Of a DNA stretch of 64,000 nt, positions 9,356 through 22,410 are shown one piece after another; the stretch's first letter is position 1; every line of letters starts with the position of its first letter. This stretch comes from Cupriavidus campinensis (GTDB taxonomy: Bacteria > Pseudomonadota > Gammaproteobacteria > Burkholderiales > Burkholderiaceae): contig NZ_CAJPVH010000007.1 in assembly GCF_905397395.1 (NCBI RefSeq), positions 1 through 64,000 of the forward strand, read 5' to 3'. Under the pieces are notes generated by a model. That model was not told the DNA's origin. It made no database searches and was given only the letters and a program-made list of their open reading frames with translations. Made by a program: the position numbers and the translations under genes.

Positions 9356-9435
9356 GCGACAGTTGGCTCGCAGGCAGGGCGGCGCCAACCCGCGCCCGTG
9401 CGGCGCATTGGGCGCAAGGAGGCGCAGCGCGGCGC

Positions 9436-9461
9436 AACCGGGTAGCACCCGGCCCGGTTTT
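9436..9461 (+). terminator. Possible weak terminator after the hydrolase gene
   Basis: AACCGGG pairs with CCCGGTT across a 10-base loop and is followed by only a short T run (TTTTA). It sits between the hydrolase stop and the pyrG promoter, which fits a transcription end, but the T tract is poor. Confidence 0.35.
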
Positions 9462-9508
9462 ACCCCGGCTGTCACAATTTCCGGGGCCGCGCGGGACGGC
9501 CGCTCATG

Positions 9509-11199
<1,691 letters not shown>

Positions 11200-11222
11200 G
11201 CGCGCGCAGAGAAGGAGCAGCC

Positions 11223-12092
<870 letters not shown>

Positions 12093-12109
12093 GCCAGTGT
12101 TGGTCGTGA

Positions 12110-12132
12110 CCGCCCGCGCCTGTCGCGGGCGG
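12110..12132 (+). terminator. Hairpin after kdsA, possible terminator or attenuator
   Basis: CCGCCCGCG pairs perfectly with CGCGGGCGG around a 5-base loop, followed by AATCGTTTCC, a poor U tract. It may weaken read-through from kdsA towards the next genes rather than end transcription. Confidence 0.4.
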
Positions 12133-12217
12133 AATCGTTTCCGGCCCGCATGGTCCATCCTGCACCGACCGTGACGCGCCGTATCGAAAGACAATACAAA
12201 AGATTCGGAGATCGCCC

Positions 12218-13874
<1,657 letters not shown>

Positions 13875-14040
13875 GTCCCCGAGTCTCCCCCTCCCGCCCC
13901 GGGAGCGGGGAGATCTCCCCCGCCGCGACACGTTCGTGTTGCAGAGTGTTGCGTTTTTTCAGGCCGATAATTTTGCATTCTTCGGTCGCATAAGGGATCA
14001 TTGGGGTGGTCGTCAATCTGACGATATCCAATTTGCCCCG

Positions 14041-14382
14041 ATGCGTCTGATTTCCCTGCTGCTGTTCGTGCTGCTGCTCGCCATCCAGTATCCACTCTGG
14101 CTGGGCAAGGGCGGCTGGCTGCGCGTATGGGACCTGAACCGCCAGGTGCAGGAACAGACCACCCATAATCAGGCGCTCAAGCTGCGCAATGCCAAGCTGG
14201 AAGGGGAAGTCAGCGACCTGCAGGACGGCACCGGCGCAATCGAGGAGCGTGCCCGCTACGAGCTGGGCATGGTGAAGGAGAGCGAGGTGTTCGTGCAGTT
14301 CGTGGCCCCGGCCCCGAAGGTCAGCGCCACGCCACCGTTACCGCCGCCCCCGAATTCCGTTGCCGGCAAGGGCGGTCACTGA
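14041..14382 (+). CDS. ftsB: Cell division protein FtsB
   Basis: A small bitopic divisome protein that works with FtsL and FtsQ at mid-cell. The 113-residue product has one membrane segment (about residues 2-18, [18 protein letters not shown]), then a periplasmic coiled coil ([20 protein letters not shown]) and the conserved [20 protein letters not shown]. The Pro-rich tail is lineage specific. It follows eno by 166 bases, the usual neighbour in betaproteobacteria. Confidence 0.93.
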   Translation: MRLISLLLFVLLLAIQYPLWLGKGGWLRVWDLNRQVQEQTTHNQALKLRNAKLEGEVSDLQDGTGAIEERARYELGMVKESEVFVQFVAPAPKVSATPPLPPPPNSVAGKGGH

Positions 14383-14388
14383 GCCGGC

Positions 14389-14793
14389 CTACCACCAGTA
14401 CGGGTAGCCACCCCAGCCGCCACCCCAGTATCCCGGGCTGCTCACGCCCACGCCGCCGCCCCAGCGGCCACCACCCCACCCACCGTAGTACAGACTCCAG
14501 CTCGTGTTCGGATAGGCGTATGCCCATGCCTCGGCCTGCTGTTGCCGGGCGATGGCCGCCTCCTGGTCGCGCAGGATCTGCTGGTTCAGCTGCGTCAGCG
14601 ACTGGCTTTCCTCGGGCGTGATCGGGGCTGGCGGCACGCCGTTGGGCATCAGCCGGGCCGTGGCCGGCGAGCCATTGATGTCCCGTGGCACGGGAGACGC
14701 GCAGCCGGCCAGCAGCGCCACGGCCAACATCGCCACAGCGCCTGCCGGCCCGAGGCGGGAACAGAAGGGGCGGGGGCGATGATCGGCTTGCAT
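14389..14793 (-). CDS. Gly/Trp/Tyr-rich lipoprotein
   Basis: A 134-residue predicted lipoprotein. The start at 14793 gives a signal sequence (AGAVAMLAVALLAGC) with lipobox LAGC near residue 30. The middle is a short helix (ESQSLTQLNQQILRDQEAAIARQQQ) and the C-terminus is rich in Gly, Trp and Tyr, ending WWW-like (GGYPYWW). I do not recognise a named family. It is convergent with ftsB, 6 bases from its stop. Cell-envelope location is inferred from the lipobox. Confidence 0.75.
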   Translation of the reverse strand: MQADHRPRPFCSRLGPAGAVAMLAVALLAGCASPVPRDINGSPATARLMPNGVPPAPITPEESQSLTQLNQQILRDQEAAIARQQQAEAWAYAYPNTSWSLYYGGWGGGRWGGGVGVSSPGYWGGGWGGYPYWW

Positions 14794-14842
14794 GGCGGTT
14801 TTCCTCAGGTCATGGATTCCAGGTGGGGGCGACTTGGTGCTC

Positions 14843-15850
14843 TCAGTGCTGTTGGTGTGCGCCGTCGCCGGCACCGGTGGCCACGGGCGCGGTGAACAGC
14901 TGGGCGCTGTCCACGGGGTCGAATTCATAGCGCTGGCCGCAGAAATCGCAGTGGATCTCCACGTGGCCGCGCTCGGCGATGATGCTTTCCACCTCGGCCT
15001 GGCCGAGCGACTGGAGCATGCCCGCCACCTTGGCGCGCGAGCACGAGCACTGGAAACGCGGTGTCATCGGCTCGAAGACACGCAGCCCGGTGGCCTGCAG
15101 GTCTTCCCAGAACAGGCGGCGCAGCAGCGTGTCCGGCGACTCCGCCAGCAATTCCTCGTCCTTGAGCGTGGCGCCGAGCTGGCAGGCGCGGTCCCAGGTG
15201 TCCAGGTCCTGCGCGCGGCCGGCTTCGTCAAGTGGCGCGCCGGTCTCACCCACTTCCATCGTGCCGCCGTACGACGGCAGCTTCTGCAGCAGCATGCCGG
15301 CGGCCACCTGGTCGTTCGAGGCGAGCCACAGGCGCGTGTCGAGCTGCTCGGACGCCTGCATGTAATGCTCCAGCACCGCACCGATCGACGACAGCGGGCC
15401 GTGCTCGTCCGACAGCGGCACGATGCCCTGGTAGGCCTGCTGGCCAGGTAGCTTGTCTTGCGGGTCGAGCGTGATCGCGAAGCGGCCCTGGCCGTGCACG
15501 TTCACCATCTGCTTGAGCGTGGCGTCGTCGGCAATCGCGGTGTCTTCGGCGATCTTGGCCGTGGCGCGCATCGAGAGGTCCGACAGGCATTCCACCACCA
15601 GCATCCGCACCGGGCCGTCGCCATGCAGCTGCATGACCAGCGCCCCGTTGAACTTGAGATTGGCCGACAGCAGCGCCGCCGCCGCCATCATCTCGCCCAG
15701 CAGGCGCCGCACCGGCGCCGGATAGGCATGGCGGTTGAGCACCTCTTGCCAGGTGGCCTCCATGCGGACCAGTTCGCCGCGCACCGGGGCGGCGTCGAAC
15801 AGGAATTTCTGGAGGGTGTCGGGATTCGAGGTTGCGGTCACGTTCGTCAT
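14843..15850 (-). CDS. hslO: Redox-regulated chaperone Hsp33
   Basis: A 335-residue holdase activated by oxidative unfolding. The zinc-binding C-terminal switch is visible as CSCSR around residue 273 and CDFCGQRYEF about 34 residues later, giving the CxC...CxxC set. The N-terminal domain contains GEMMAAAALLSANLKFNGALVMQLHGDGPV, typical of Hsp33. It lies upstream of the lipoprotein on the same strand, after the gamma-carbonic anhydrase-like gene. The His-rich end (GAHQQH) is unremarkable. Confidence 0.96.
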   Translation of the reverse strand: MTNVTATSNPDTLQKFLFDAAPVRGELVRMEATWQEVLNRHAYPAPVRRLLGEMMAAAALLSANLKFNGALVMQLHGDGPVRMLVVECLSDLSMRATAKIAEDTAIADDATLKQMVNVHGQGRFAITLDPQDKLPGQQAYQGIVPLSDEHGPLSSIGAVLEHYMQASEQLDTRLWLASNDQVAAGMLLQKLPSYGGTMEVGETGAPLDEAGRAQDLDTWDRACQLGATLKDEELLAESPDTLLRRLFWEDLQATGLRVFEPMTPRFQCSCSRAKVAGMLQSLGQAEVESIIAERGHVEIHCDFCGQRYEFDPVDSAQLFTAPVATGAGDGAHQQH

Positions 15851-15910
15851 CTATCTAGCGGTAAGGCACGGGTTGCGGGCGCGCGGGCGGGGCCGCGCGC
15901 CGGTATGTCA

Positions 15911-16435
15911 TCAGTCGATGCGCTTCAGGTCGGTCTTGTACATCGCCTGGCGCTTCGCGTAGGTCTCGGCGTTGCGGTAGAGGTTGGCCACGTCGGCATC
16001 GGTCAGCTCGCGCACGACCTTGGCCGGCGCGCCCAGGATCAGCGAGCGGTCCGGGAACACCTTGCCCTCGGTCACCACGGCGCCGGCGCCGACCAGGCAT
16101 TCCTTGCCGATCACGGCACGGTTCAGCACCACGGCCTGGATGCCGATCAGCGATCCTTCGCCCACCGTGCAGCCGTGCAGCATGGCCTGATGGCCGACGG
16201 AGACCTTGTCACCCAGCGTCAGCGGCGCGCCCGGATCGGTATGGAGCACGGAGCCTTCCTGGATGTTGGTGTCCTCGCCCACCACGATCGGTTCGTTGTC
16301 GCCACGGATCACCACGCCGGGCCAGGCACTCGCGCGCGCCTTGAGCGTCACGTTGCCGATGATGGTGGCTTCGGCGGCCACGTAGGCATCGCTGTGGATG
16401 GTCGGGGCGAGGTCGCCGATCTGGTAAAGCGCCAT
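15911..16435 (-). CDS. Gamma-carbonic anhydrase-like hexapeptide protein
   Basis: A 174-residue left-handed beta-helix protein of the gamma-carbonic anhydrase/YrdA/PaaY group. Hexapeptide repeats run through most of the protein (ATIIGNVTLKARASAWPGVVIRGD). Metal-ligand His positions are in VLHTDPG, VGHQAMLHGC. Start 16435 gives MALYQIGDLAP, matching family N-termini. Many members lack measurable carbonic anhydrase activity, so enzymatic function is not certain. It lies 60 bases upstream of hslO on the same strand and may share a transcript with it. Confidence 0.88.
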   Translation of the reverse strand: MALYQIGDLAPTIHSDAYVAAEATIIGNVTLKARASAWPGVVIRGDNEPIVVGEDTNIQEGSVLHTDPGAPLTLGDKVSVGHQAMLHGCTVGEGSLIGIQAVVLNRAVIGKECLVGAGAVVTEGKVFPDRSLILGAPAKVVRELTDADVANLYRNAETYAKRQAMYKTDLKRID

Positions 16436-16605
16436 GGGGTCTCCTGTGTCCTGCCTGAGGCAGTGGGGCTGGTGAGGCAATCCGGTGTAATTGGGGATGG
16501 CCGCCGCGATTAAAAGAGCACTGAAGGACGCGCGCACCCCGGGAAGCGGGGCGTGGCGACACGCCGTGACGCTCTACAATGGCGACTCCCCGGAATTTTA
16601 CGCCT

Positions 16606-17472
16606 ATGCCAGTCACAGCACCCGCCACCGGCCTTGATTTGCCGCATGCCCGCCTGCCGCGCCACCGCGCGCTGGAAGTGCTATGCATGACCGATGCCAG
16701 GGCGAAGGCCGATGCAGCCCGGGCGCTGTTCGAGGCCATGGTGGCCGCAGAAGCGGCCGGGCAGGGCATTGGCGATGCGGATACGGCACTCGCCCCCGCT
16801 GCCGGCGTGGCTCTGCCCGGCCGGCCCGCGCGCCCGGAACTGGTGCCGCCCCAGAAGGTGGAGCGCCGCCGCTCGCTGCGCACCCCGGCGGGGCGGGCGG
16901 CGATGATTCATGCGCTGTGCCATATCGAATTCAACGCGATCAACCTCGCGCTGGACGCCGCGTGGCGCTTTGCCGGCATGCCGCCGCGCTTCTATCGCGA
17001 CTGGCTCCAGGTGGCGAGCGAGGAGGCCCTGCATTTCTCGCTGCTGGCCGACCATCTGGCCACGCTGGGCGCCGAGTACGGCGACTTCCCGGCGCACAAC
17101 AGCCTGTGGGAGATGTGCGACAAGACCGCCGGCGATGTGCTCGCGCGCATGGCGCTGGTGCCGCGCACGCTCGAGGCACGCGGGCTGGACGCCTCGCCGC
17201 CAGTGCGGGCCAAGCTGGCCGAGGCCGGCGACGAGGCCGCCGCCGCGATCATCGACATCATCCTGCGTGACGAAGTGGGGCACGTGGCCATCGGCAATCA
17301 CTGGTACCGCTGGCTGTGCGCGCAGCGCGGGCTGGACCCCGTGCCGACCTACGCCGCGCTGGCCGACCAGTACCGCGCCCCCCGGCTGCGCGGCCCGTTC
17401 AACCTCGACGCCCGCCGCGCGGCGGGGTTCGACGAGGACGAACTGGCCTGGCTGGAAGCCTCAGCCGGCTGA
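16606..17472 (+). CDS. DUF455 ferritin-like protein
   Basis: A ferritin-like di-iron candidate of the DUF455 family, 288 residues from ATG 16606. Helix motifs with carboxylate and His ligands are seen: ALCHIEFNAINLALDA, ASEEALHFSLLADHL and LRDEVGHVAIGNHWY. TACAAT at 16573-16578 looks like a -10 box, which favours the start at 16606 over ATG 16579 (the latter would begin within the promoter). Biochemical role is unknown. The 3' end overlaps the convergent acyl-CoA synthetase gene by 12 bases. Confidence 0.85.
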   Translation: MPVTAPATGLDLPHARLPRHRALEVLCMTDARAKADAARALFEAMVAAEAAGQGIGDADTALAPAAGVALPGRPARPELVPPQKVERRRSLRTPAGRAAMIHALCHIEFNAINLALDAAWRFAGMPPRFYRDWLQVASEEALHFSLLADHLATLGAEYGDFPAHNSLWEMCDKTAGDVLARMALVPRTLEARGLDASPPVRAKLAEAGDEAAAAIIDIILRDEVGHVAIGNHWYRWLCAQRGLDPVPTYAALADQYRAPRLRGPFNLDARRAAGFDEDELAWLEASAG

Positions 17473-19224
17473 GGTGGGCGCTGGCGCGCCGCCGGCCACT
17501 TTCGTTTTCTCCGTAGCCTTCTCCTGTTCCTGCAGCCGCAGCACCCGCCGCTGGATCTTGCCGGTGGTCGTCATCGGCAGTTGATCGATAAATTCAATTG
17601 CCTTGGGATACTCATAGGGGGCCAGCTGCCCCCGCACGTGCTGCTGCAACTCGGCGATCAGCGCGGCGTCGTTGTCGAACGAGCGCGCCACGGCGGGCGT
17701 GAGCACGATGAACGCCTTGACGATGGCCCCGCGCTCGGGGTCCGGCGACGGCACCACGGCGCAGTTCGACACCGCCGGGTGCTTGAGCAGGCAGTTCTCG
17801 ATCTCGCTCGGCCCGATGCGGTAGCCGGACGACTTGAACACGTCGTCCGCCCGGCCCTGGTACCAGAGATAACCGTCCGCATCCATGCGGGCGAGGTCGC
17901 CCGTGCGGCACCAGCGCAGGCCGTCCAGTTCGGTGTACTTGCCCGCCGTGGCAGCCTCGTTCTTCCAGTAGCCCAGGAAGAAAACCGGGTCCGGATGCCC
18001 GTGGATGTCGGTGGCGCAGACCGCCACCTCGCCGTCCTCGTCCGGCGGGCAGAGGCGGCCCTCGTCGTCGATCACCGCTACGCGGTGGCCCGGGTAGGGG
18101 CGGCCCATCGAGCCCGGCCGCGCCGGCCAGCCGAGCCGGTTGTCGTCGTACTGCGCGGTGCAGTTGCCGACGATGTAGTTGATCTCGGTCTGGCCGAACA
18201 TCTCGTTGACGATGACCCCGAGGGCGTCGCGGCACCACGAGAACACGGTCTCGCCCACGGCTTCGCCGGCGCTCATGATGGCGCGCAGCTTGAGCCGGTA
18301 GCGCGCGGACGGGTCCGGGCACGCCTTCATCATCTGCTTGAGCGCCGTGGGGAACAGGAAGGTGTTGGTCACGCCATAGCGTTCGAGCAATTCGAAGGCA
18401 CGTTCGGCGGAGAACCGGCCCTGATAGCCGACGATGGGCTTGCCGAAGTACAGCGCCGGCATCAGCGCATCCCACAGGCCGCCGGTCCAGGCCCAGTCGG
18501 CGGGGCTCCAGAACACGTCGTCGTCCTGCGGATACCAGTTCTGCGAGCAGACGAAGCCGGTCAGGTTGCCGATCAGTGCCCGGTGCGGAATCAGCGCGCC
18601 CTTGGGCGGCCCGGTGGTGCCGCTGGTGTAGATCAGCACGGCGGCCTCGTCGGCCTTGGTCTGCTCGGCGGTGAAGGTGGGTAGCTGGGCGGCCAGCAGG
18701 GCGTCCCAGTCCAGGTCGCCCCGGCCGGTGGCGGCGCCGGCGCCGATTACGGTGCGCAGGGTGGGGCAGTCCGGGCGGGCGGCGAGCAGGTTGTCGATGG
18801 CGGTCTCGTCGGCAATCGCCACGCGGGTTTCGCTGTGGTCGATGCGGTACGAGAGCGCTTCCGGGCCGAACAGCATAGACAGCGGCATGGCCACGGCGCC
18901 CAACTGGTAGACCGCCATGCCGGCAATGACGGTTTCGATGCGCTGGGGCATGACGATGGCCACGCGGTCGCCCCGGCCCACGCCCAGCTCGCGCAGCGCG
19001 CGGGAGAGTCGGTTGGCCTCGGCCTGGATATGGGCGTAGGTGTAGGCGTCGCGGCGCCCGTCCTCGTGCTCGGTGTAGACCGCCACGCGGTCCATGGTGG
19101 CCGGATCTCGGGCCCAGCGGCCGCAGCAGACGTCGGCCAGGTTGAAGTGCTCGGGCACGTTCCAGTGGAACGCGTCATGTAGCGCGCGATAGTCGTCGCG
19201 GCGCGTGGCCGGCAAGGCGGTCAT
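17461..19224 (-). CDS. AMP-binding acyl-CoA synthetase (medium-chain type)
   Basis: It activates a carboxylic acid to its CoA thioester via an acyl-adenylate. The 587-residue protein has the adenylation motif YTSGTTGPPKGALIPHRA, the ADWAWTGGLWD region, FGQTEINYI, and C-terminal YLWYQGRADDVFKSSGYRIGPSEIE with TTTGKIQRR containing the catalytic Lys. It is closest in pattern to acetyl/medium-chain acyl-CoA synthetases; the true substrate is not readable. It is divergent from an alpha/beta hydrolase with a palindromic operator in between. Confidence 0.92.
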   Translation of the reverse strand: MTALPATRRDDYRALHDAFHWNVPEHFNLADVCCGRWARDPATMDRVAVYTEHEDGRRDAYTYAHIQAEANRLSRALRELGVGRGDRVAIVMPQRIETVIAGMAVYQLGAVAMPLSMLFGPEALSYRIDHSETRVAIADETAIDNLLAARPDCPTLRTVIGAGAATGRGDLDWDALLAAQLPTFTAEQTKADEAAVLIYTSGTTGPPKGALIPHRALIGNLTGFVCSQNWYPQDDDVFWSPADWAWTGGLWDALMPALYFGKPIVGYQGRFSAERAFELLERYGVTNTFLFPTALKQMMKACPDPSARYRLKLRAIMSAGEAVGETVFSWCRDALGVIVNEMFGQTEINYIVGNCTAQYDDNRLGWPARPGSMGRPYPGHRVAVIDDEGRLCPPDEDGEVAVCATDIHGHPDPVFFLGYWKNEAATAGKYTELDGLRWCRTGDLARMDADGYLWYQGRADDVFKSSGYRIGPSEIENCLLKHPAVSNCAVVPSPDPERGAIVKAFIVLTPAVARSFDNDAALIAELQQHVRGQLAPYEYPKAIEFIDQLPMTTTGKIQRRVLRLQEQEKATEKTKVAGGAPAPTSAG

Positions 19225-19269
19225 CCGGTTGTCTCCGATGTTTTTGCGGCGTCAGGCCGGGCGGATCGC

Positions 19270-19296
19270 TATAATCGGCCAGGCGAACGATCGTTC
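19270..19296 (+). promoter_or_regulatory. Promoter -10 box and GAACGATCGTTC operator-like palindrome
   Basis: TATAAT at 19270-19275 is followed, 9 bases on, by a perfect 12-base palindrome GAACGATCGTTC (19285-19296), placed around the expected transcription start of the downstream hydrolase gene. Palindromes of this AACGNNCGTT type are common TetR-family operators in fatty-acid genes. No such regulator is encoded in the window. Confidence 0.6.
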
Positions 19297-19383
19297 TATT
19301 TTTATCCAGGCTGCCGCGTGGCCCCCCTCCGCCCCGTGCCCGAGAAGACCTGGCAATACAAGAGACAGAAGGGTAGAGACACC

Positions 19384-20280
19384 ATGACCATCACGGAAAC
19401 CTCGCGTTCCGAATTTATCACGCTGCGCGGCCTGCGCACGCACGTTCGCCATTGGGGCACGCCCGGCGCGCCCAAGCTGTTCATGCTGCACGGCTGGATG
19501 GACGTGGCCGCGTCGTTCCAGTTCCTTGTCGATGCGCTGGAGCGCGACTGGCACGTGATTGCCATGGACTGGCGCGGGTTTGGCGAGACCGACCTGCCGA
19601 CGCGCTATCCGGGCACCACGTCGTACTGGTTCCCGGACTACGTGGCCGACCTCGAGGCGCTGCTCGACCATTACCAGCCCGAAGGACAGGTGGATCTGGT
19701 GGGCCACAGCATGGGTGCCAACGTGGTCTGCATCTATGCAGGGGTGCGCCCGCAGCGGGTGCGGCGCGTGGTGGATCTGGAGGGCTTCGGCCTGACCCGC
19801 ACCCGGCCAGACCAGGCGCCGGGCCGGCTGGCGCGCTGGCTGGACGAACTGCGCACACAGCCGGAACTGCGCACCTACGAGAGCGAGGCCGCCGTGGCGG
19901 CGCGTCTGCAGAAGACCAATCCGCGCCTGCCCGACGACCGCGCCGCCTTCCTGGCCGCGCACTGGTCGCGCCGCAACGCCGAGGGCCGGTGGGAGATCCT
20001 GGGCGACGCGGCCCACAAGATGACCAATCCCACGCTATACCGGATCGACGAAATCATGGCGATCTGGGCCAAGGTGGAAGCGCCGGTGCTGCACGTGGAG
20101 GCACGCGACTCCGCCACCCTCCAGCACATCGCCCACAAGCAGCCGCTGGACGAATTCCGAGAGCGCTTCCGTGCCTTCCCGGACTTCCGCGAAGTGACCG
20201 TGGACGACGCCGGACACATGCTCCACCACGACCAGCCGCAGGTGGTGGCGCGGCTGATCGAGGCATTTCTCACTGAATGA
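19384..20280 (+). CDS. Alpha/beta hydrolase
   Basis: A 298-residue alpha/beta-fold hydrolase. It has the HG oxyanion motif (FMLHGWMDVAASF), the nucleophile elbow GHSMGAN and a C-terminal His in DDAGHMLHHDQP. ATG 19384 was taken because upstream sequence carries the promoter and operator. It is divergent from an acyl-CoA synthetase and may act in the same acid or ester catabolism, though the substrate is unknown. Confidence 0.9.
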   Translation: MTITETSRSEFITLRGLRTHVRHWGTPGAPKLFMLHGWMDVAASFQFLVDALERDWHVIAMDWRGFGETDLPTRYPGTTSYWFPDYVADLEALLDHYQPEGQVDLVGHSMGANVVCIYAGVRPQRVRRVVDLEGFGLTRTRPDQAPGRLARWLDELRTQPELRTYESEAAVAARLQKTNPRLPDDRAAFLAAHWSRRNAEGRWEILGDAAHKMTNPTLYRIDEIMAIWAKVEAPVLHVEARDSATLQHIAHKQPLDEFRERFRAFPDFREVTVDDAGHMLHHDQPQVVARLIEAFLTE

Positions 20281-20297
20281 CGAGTTGGGATGGCGCC

Positions 20298-21374
20298 TCA
20301 CGCGTGCGTGAGCTTCTCCTTGAGCGCGGCGTTGTTGCTGGTGTGCACATGCACCAGCGACTTCTGCGGGTTGGCGTAGTGGTACGCCTTGCGCAGCGCG
20401 AGCGCGGCCTCATGGAAGCCGGAGAGGATCAGCTTTTGCTTGTTCGGATAGAAGCAGATGTCGCCGGCGGCGAAGATGCCGCGGCGCGAGCTTTCATAAG
20501 TGGTGGTATCCACCACGATGCGGCCCGCGCGCATGTCCATGTCCCACTGGGCGATCGGCCCCGGCTCGGACACCAGCCCGTACAGGGCCACAAGTTCGTC
20601 GGCGGGCAGCGTCTGCTCGCCGTCGCGGGTCTTGATCGTCGCGGCGGTCAGCTTGCCGGCGTCATCGGTCTGCAGGCCGCCGAGCATGCCCACGACGAAG
20701 TCCATCTCGCCGGCCGCCACGGCCGCGCGCATCGACGCCACGGTGTGGTCGGCGGCGCGGAAGCCCTCGCGCCGGTGCAGCAGCGTCACGCGCCCGGCCA
20801 CCTTGCGCAGCGCGAGCGCCCAGTCGAGCGCCGAATCGCCGCCGCCCGCCACGATCACACGGCGGCCGGCAAAGCGCGAGGTGTCGCGCACGGCGTAGTG
20901 CAGATGCCGGTCTTCGAGCGCGGCGGCCTCGGGCAGCGCCACGCGTTGCGGCGCGAAGGCCCCGGCGCCGGCGCAGATCAGCACTGCCGCCACGTCGAAG
21001 CGTTTGCCGGCGTCGGTGGTGACCAGCAGGCGCGGATGGCCGTCCGCGCCGGCGTGCTCGCTGACGCTGTCGGCCCGCTGGCTGAAGTGCATCGGGAACG
21101 CGAACGGTGCGCATTGCTCCATGAGCCGGTCTACGAGGTCCTGCGCCAGGCAGCCTGGCACGGCCGGAATGTCGTAGATCGGCTTCTCCGGGTACAGCTC
21201 GGTGCACTGGCCGCCGGGCCGGTCGAGCACGTCGATCAGCTCGCATTTGAGCCCCAGCACGCCGGCCTGGAACGCGGCGAACAGGCCAACCGGCCCGGCG
21301 CCGACGATCAGCACATCGGTCTGCGTGGTTTCCTGGGGGGCGAGCGGGGCGGACGTGGCGGGCGTGGAAGACAT
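20298..21374 (-). CDS. Ferredoxin/flavodoxin-NADP+ reductase (thioredoxin reductase-like)
   Basis: A 358-residue flavoprotein of the TrxR-like ferredoxin-NADP+ reductase class. It shows the FAD-binding GAGPVGLFAAFQAG near residue 24, the NADPH-binding VIVAGGGDSALDWALAL in the middle and GIFAAGDICFYPNKQKLI near the C-terminus. The CxxC redox motif of true thioredoxin reductases is absent, which supports the reductase assignment. It supplies or draws electrons between NADPH and ferredoxin or flavodoxin. The start at 21374 avoids a low-quality Arg/Pro-rich extension. Confidence 0.9.
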   Translation of the reverse strand: MSSTPATSAPLAPQETTQTDVLIVGAGPVGLFAAFQAGVLGLKCELIDVLDRPGGQCTELYPEKPIYDIPAVPGCLAQDLVDRLMEQCAPFAFPMHFSQRADSVSEHAGADGHPRLLVTTDAGKRFDVAAVLICAGAGAFAPQRVALPEAAALEDRHLHYAVRDTSRFAGRRVIVAGGGDSALDWALALRKVAGRVTLLHRREGFRAADHTVASMRAAVAAGEMDFVVGMLGGLQTDDAGKLTAATIKTRDGEQTLPADELVALYGLVSEPGPIAQWDMDMRAGRIVVDTTTYESSRRGIFAAGDICFYPNKQKLILSGFHEAALALRKAYHYANPQKSLVHVHTSNNAALKEKLTHA

Positions 21375-21516
21375 GATCGAGGCAGGTGCGCGGCGGGCGC
21401 CAGGTGGCGCGCGGCGCATGGGGGAGCGGAACAAGGCCCCATCATACCTTGCGTGCCATGGGAATCCGGGCACGCCACCGTTGGCGGCAGGGCTAAAAGA
21501 CCCTGCCAGGAGTAGA

Positions 21517-22371
21517 ATGATCGCCATGCAAAACCCGCACACAATCAACGCCGATCTGCACTGCCATTCCACCGTGTCCGACGGGATGCTCGCGCCACGT
21601 GACGTGGCCGCGCGCGCCCATGCCGGCGGCGTGGCCTTCTGGGCGTTGACGGACCATGACGAGGTGGGCGGCCAGCGCGAGGCGCGGGACGCCGCCGAGG
21701 CGCTGGGCATGCGCTACGTGCCCGGCGTGGAGATTTCGGTCACCTGGGCCGGCCAGACCGTGCACATCGTGGGGCTCCAGATCGATCCGTTCCATCCGGG
21801 CCTGATCGACGGCCTGGCCCGGACCCGCGACGGCCGCGCCCGCCGCGCCCAGGATATCGGCGAGGCGCTGGCCAAGGTCGGCATCCAGGATGCCTACGCC
21901 GGCGCGCTGCGCTATGTCGGCAATCCGGACCTGATCTCGCGTACCCATTTCGCGCGTTGGCTGGTGGATGAAGGCTATTGCGCGACCATCAGCGACGTAT
22001 TCAGCGAATATCTGTCGGATGGCCGCCCCGGCTTCGTGCCGCACCGCTGGTCGAGGCTGGCGGAGGCGATCGGCTGGATCCGCGACGCCGGCGGCATTGC
22101 CGTGATGGCCCACCCGGGCCGCTACAACTACACGGCTACCCAGCACGACGCGCTGTTCGACGAATTCACCCAACTGGGGGGCCGCGCCGTGGAGGTCGTG
22201 ACCGGCAGTCACACGCCCGACCAGTTCCGCCGCTATGCCGATGTGGCGCGCCACTACGGCCTGATGGCCTCGCGCGGATCAGATTTTCATGGCCCCGGCG
22301 AGGGCCGGGTCGATATCGGCACGCTGCCGCCGCTGCCGTCGGACGTCACCCCGGTCTGGCACGACTGGTAG
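21517..22371 (+). CDS. PHP-domain phosphoesterase (YciV/RNase AM-like)
   Basis: A 284-residue PHP metal-dependent phosphoesterase. Metal ligands are seen in NADLHCHSTVSDG, LTDHDEVGG, PGVEIS, AHPGRYN and GSDFHGPG. Relatives of this size act as 5'-3' exonucleases that mature rRNA ends or hydrolyse 3',5'-bisphosphates. ATG 21517 has AGGAG 4 bases upstream; ATG 21526 is an alternative if TAGAAT (21513-21518) is a -10 box. The downstream order PHP, YciO, site-2 protease is familiar in Burkholderiaceae. Confidence 0.92.
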   Translation: MIAMQNPHTINADLHCHSTVSDGMLAPRDVAARAHAGGVAFWALTDHDEVGGQREARDAAEALGMRYVPGVEISVTWAGQTVHIVGLQIDPFHPGLIDGLARTRDGRARRAQDIGEALAKVGIQDAYAGALRYVGNPDLISRTHFARWLVDEGYCATISDVFSEYLSDGRPGFVPHRWSRLAEAIGWIRDAGGIAVMAHPGRYNYTATQHDALFDEFTQLGGRAVEVVTGSHTPDQFRRYADVARHYGLMASRGSDFHGPGEGRVDIGTLPPLPSDVTPVWHDW

Positions 22372-22410
22372 CCGCCCGCTCGCTCAGCCCCCGCCCCCGA
22401 CGATCCCTGA

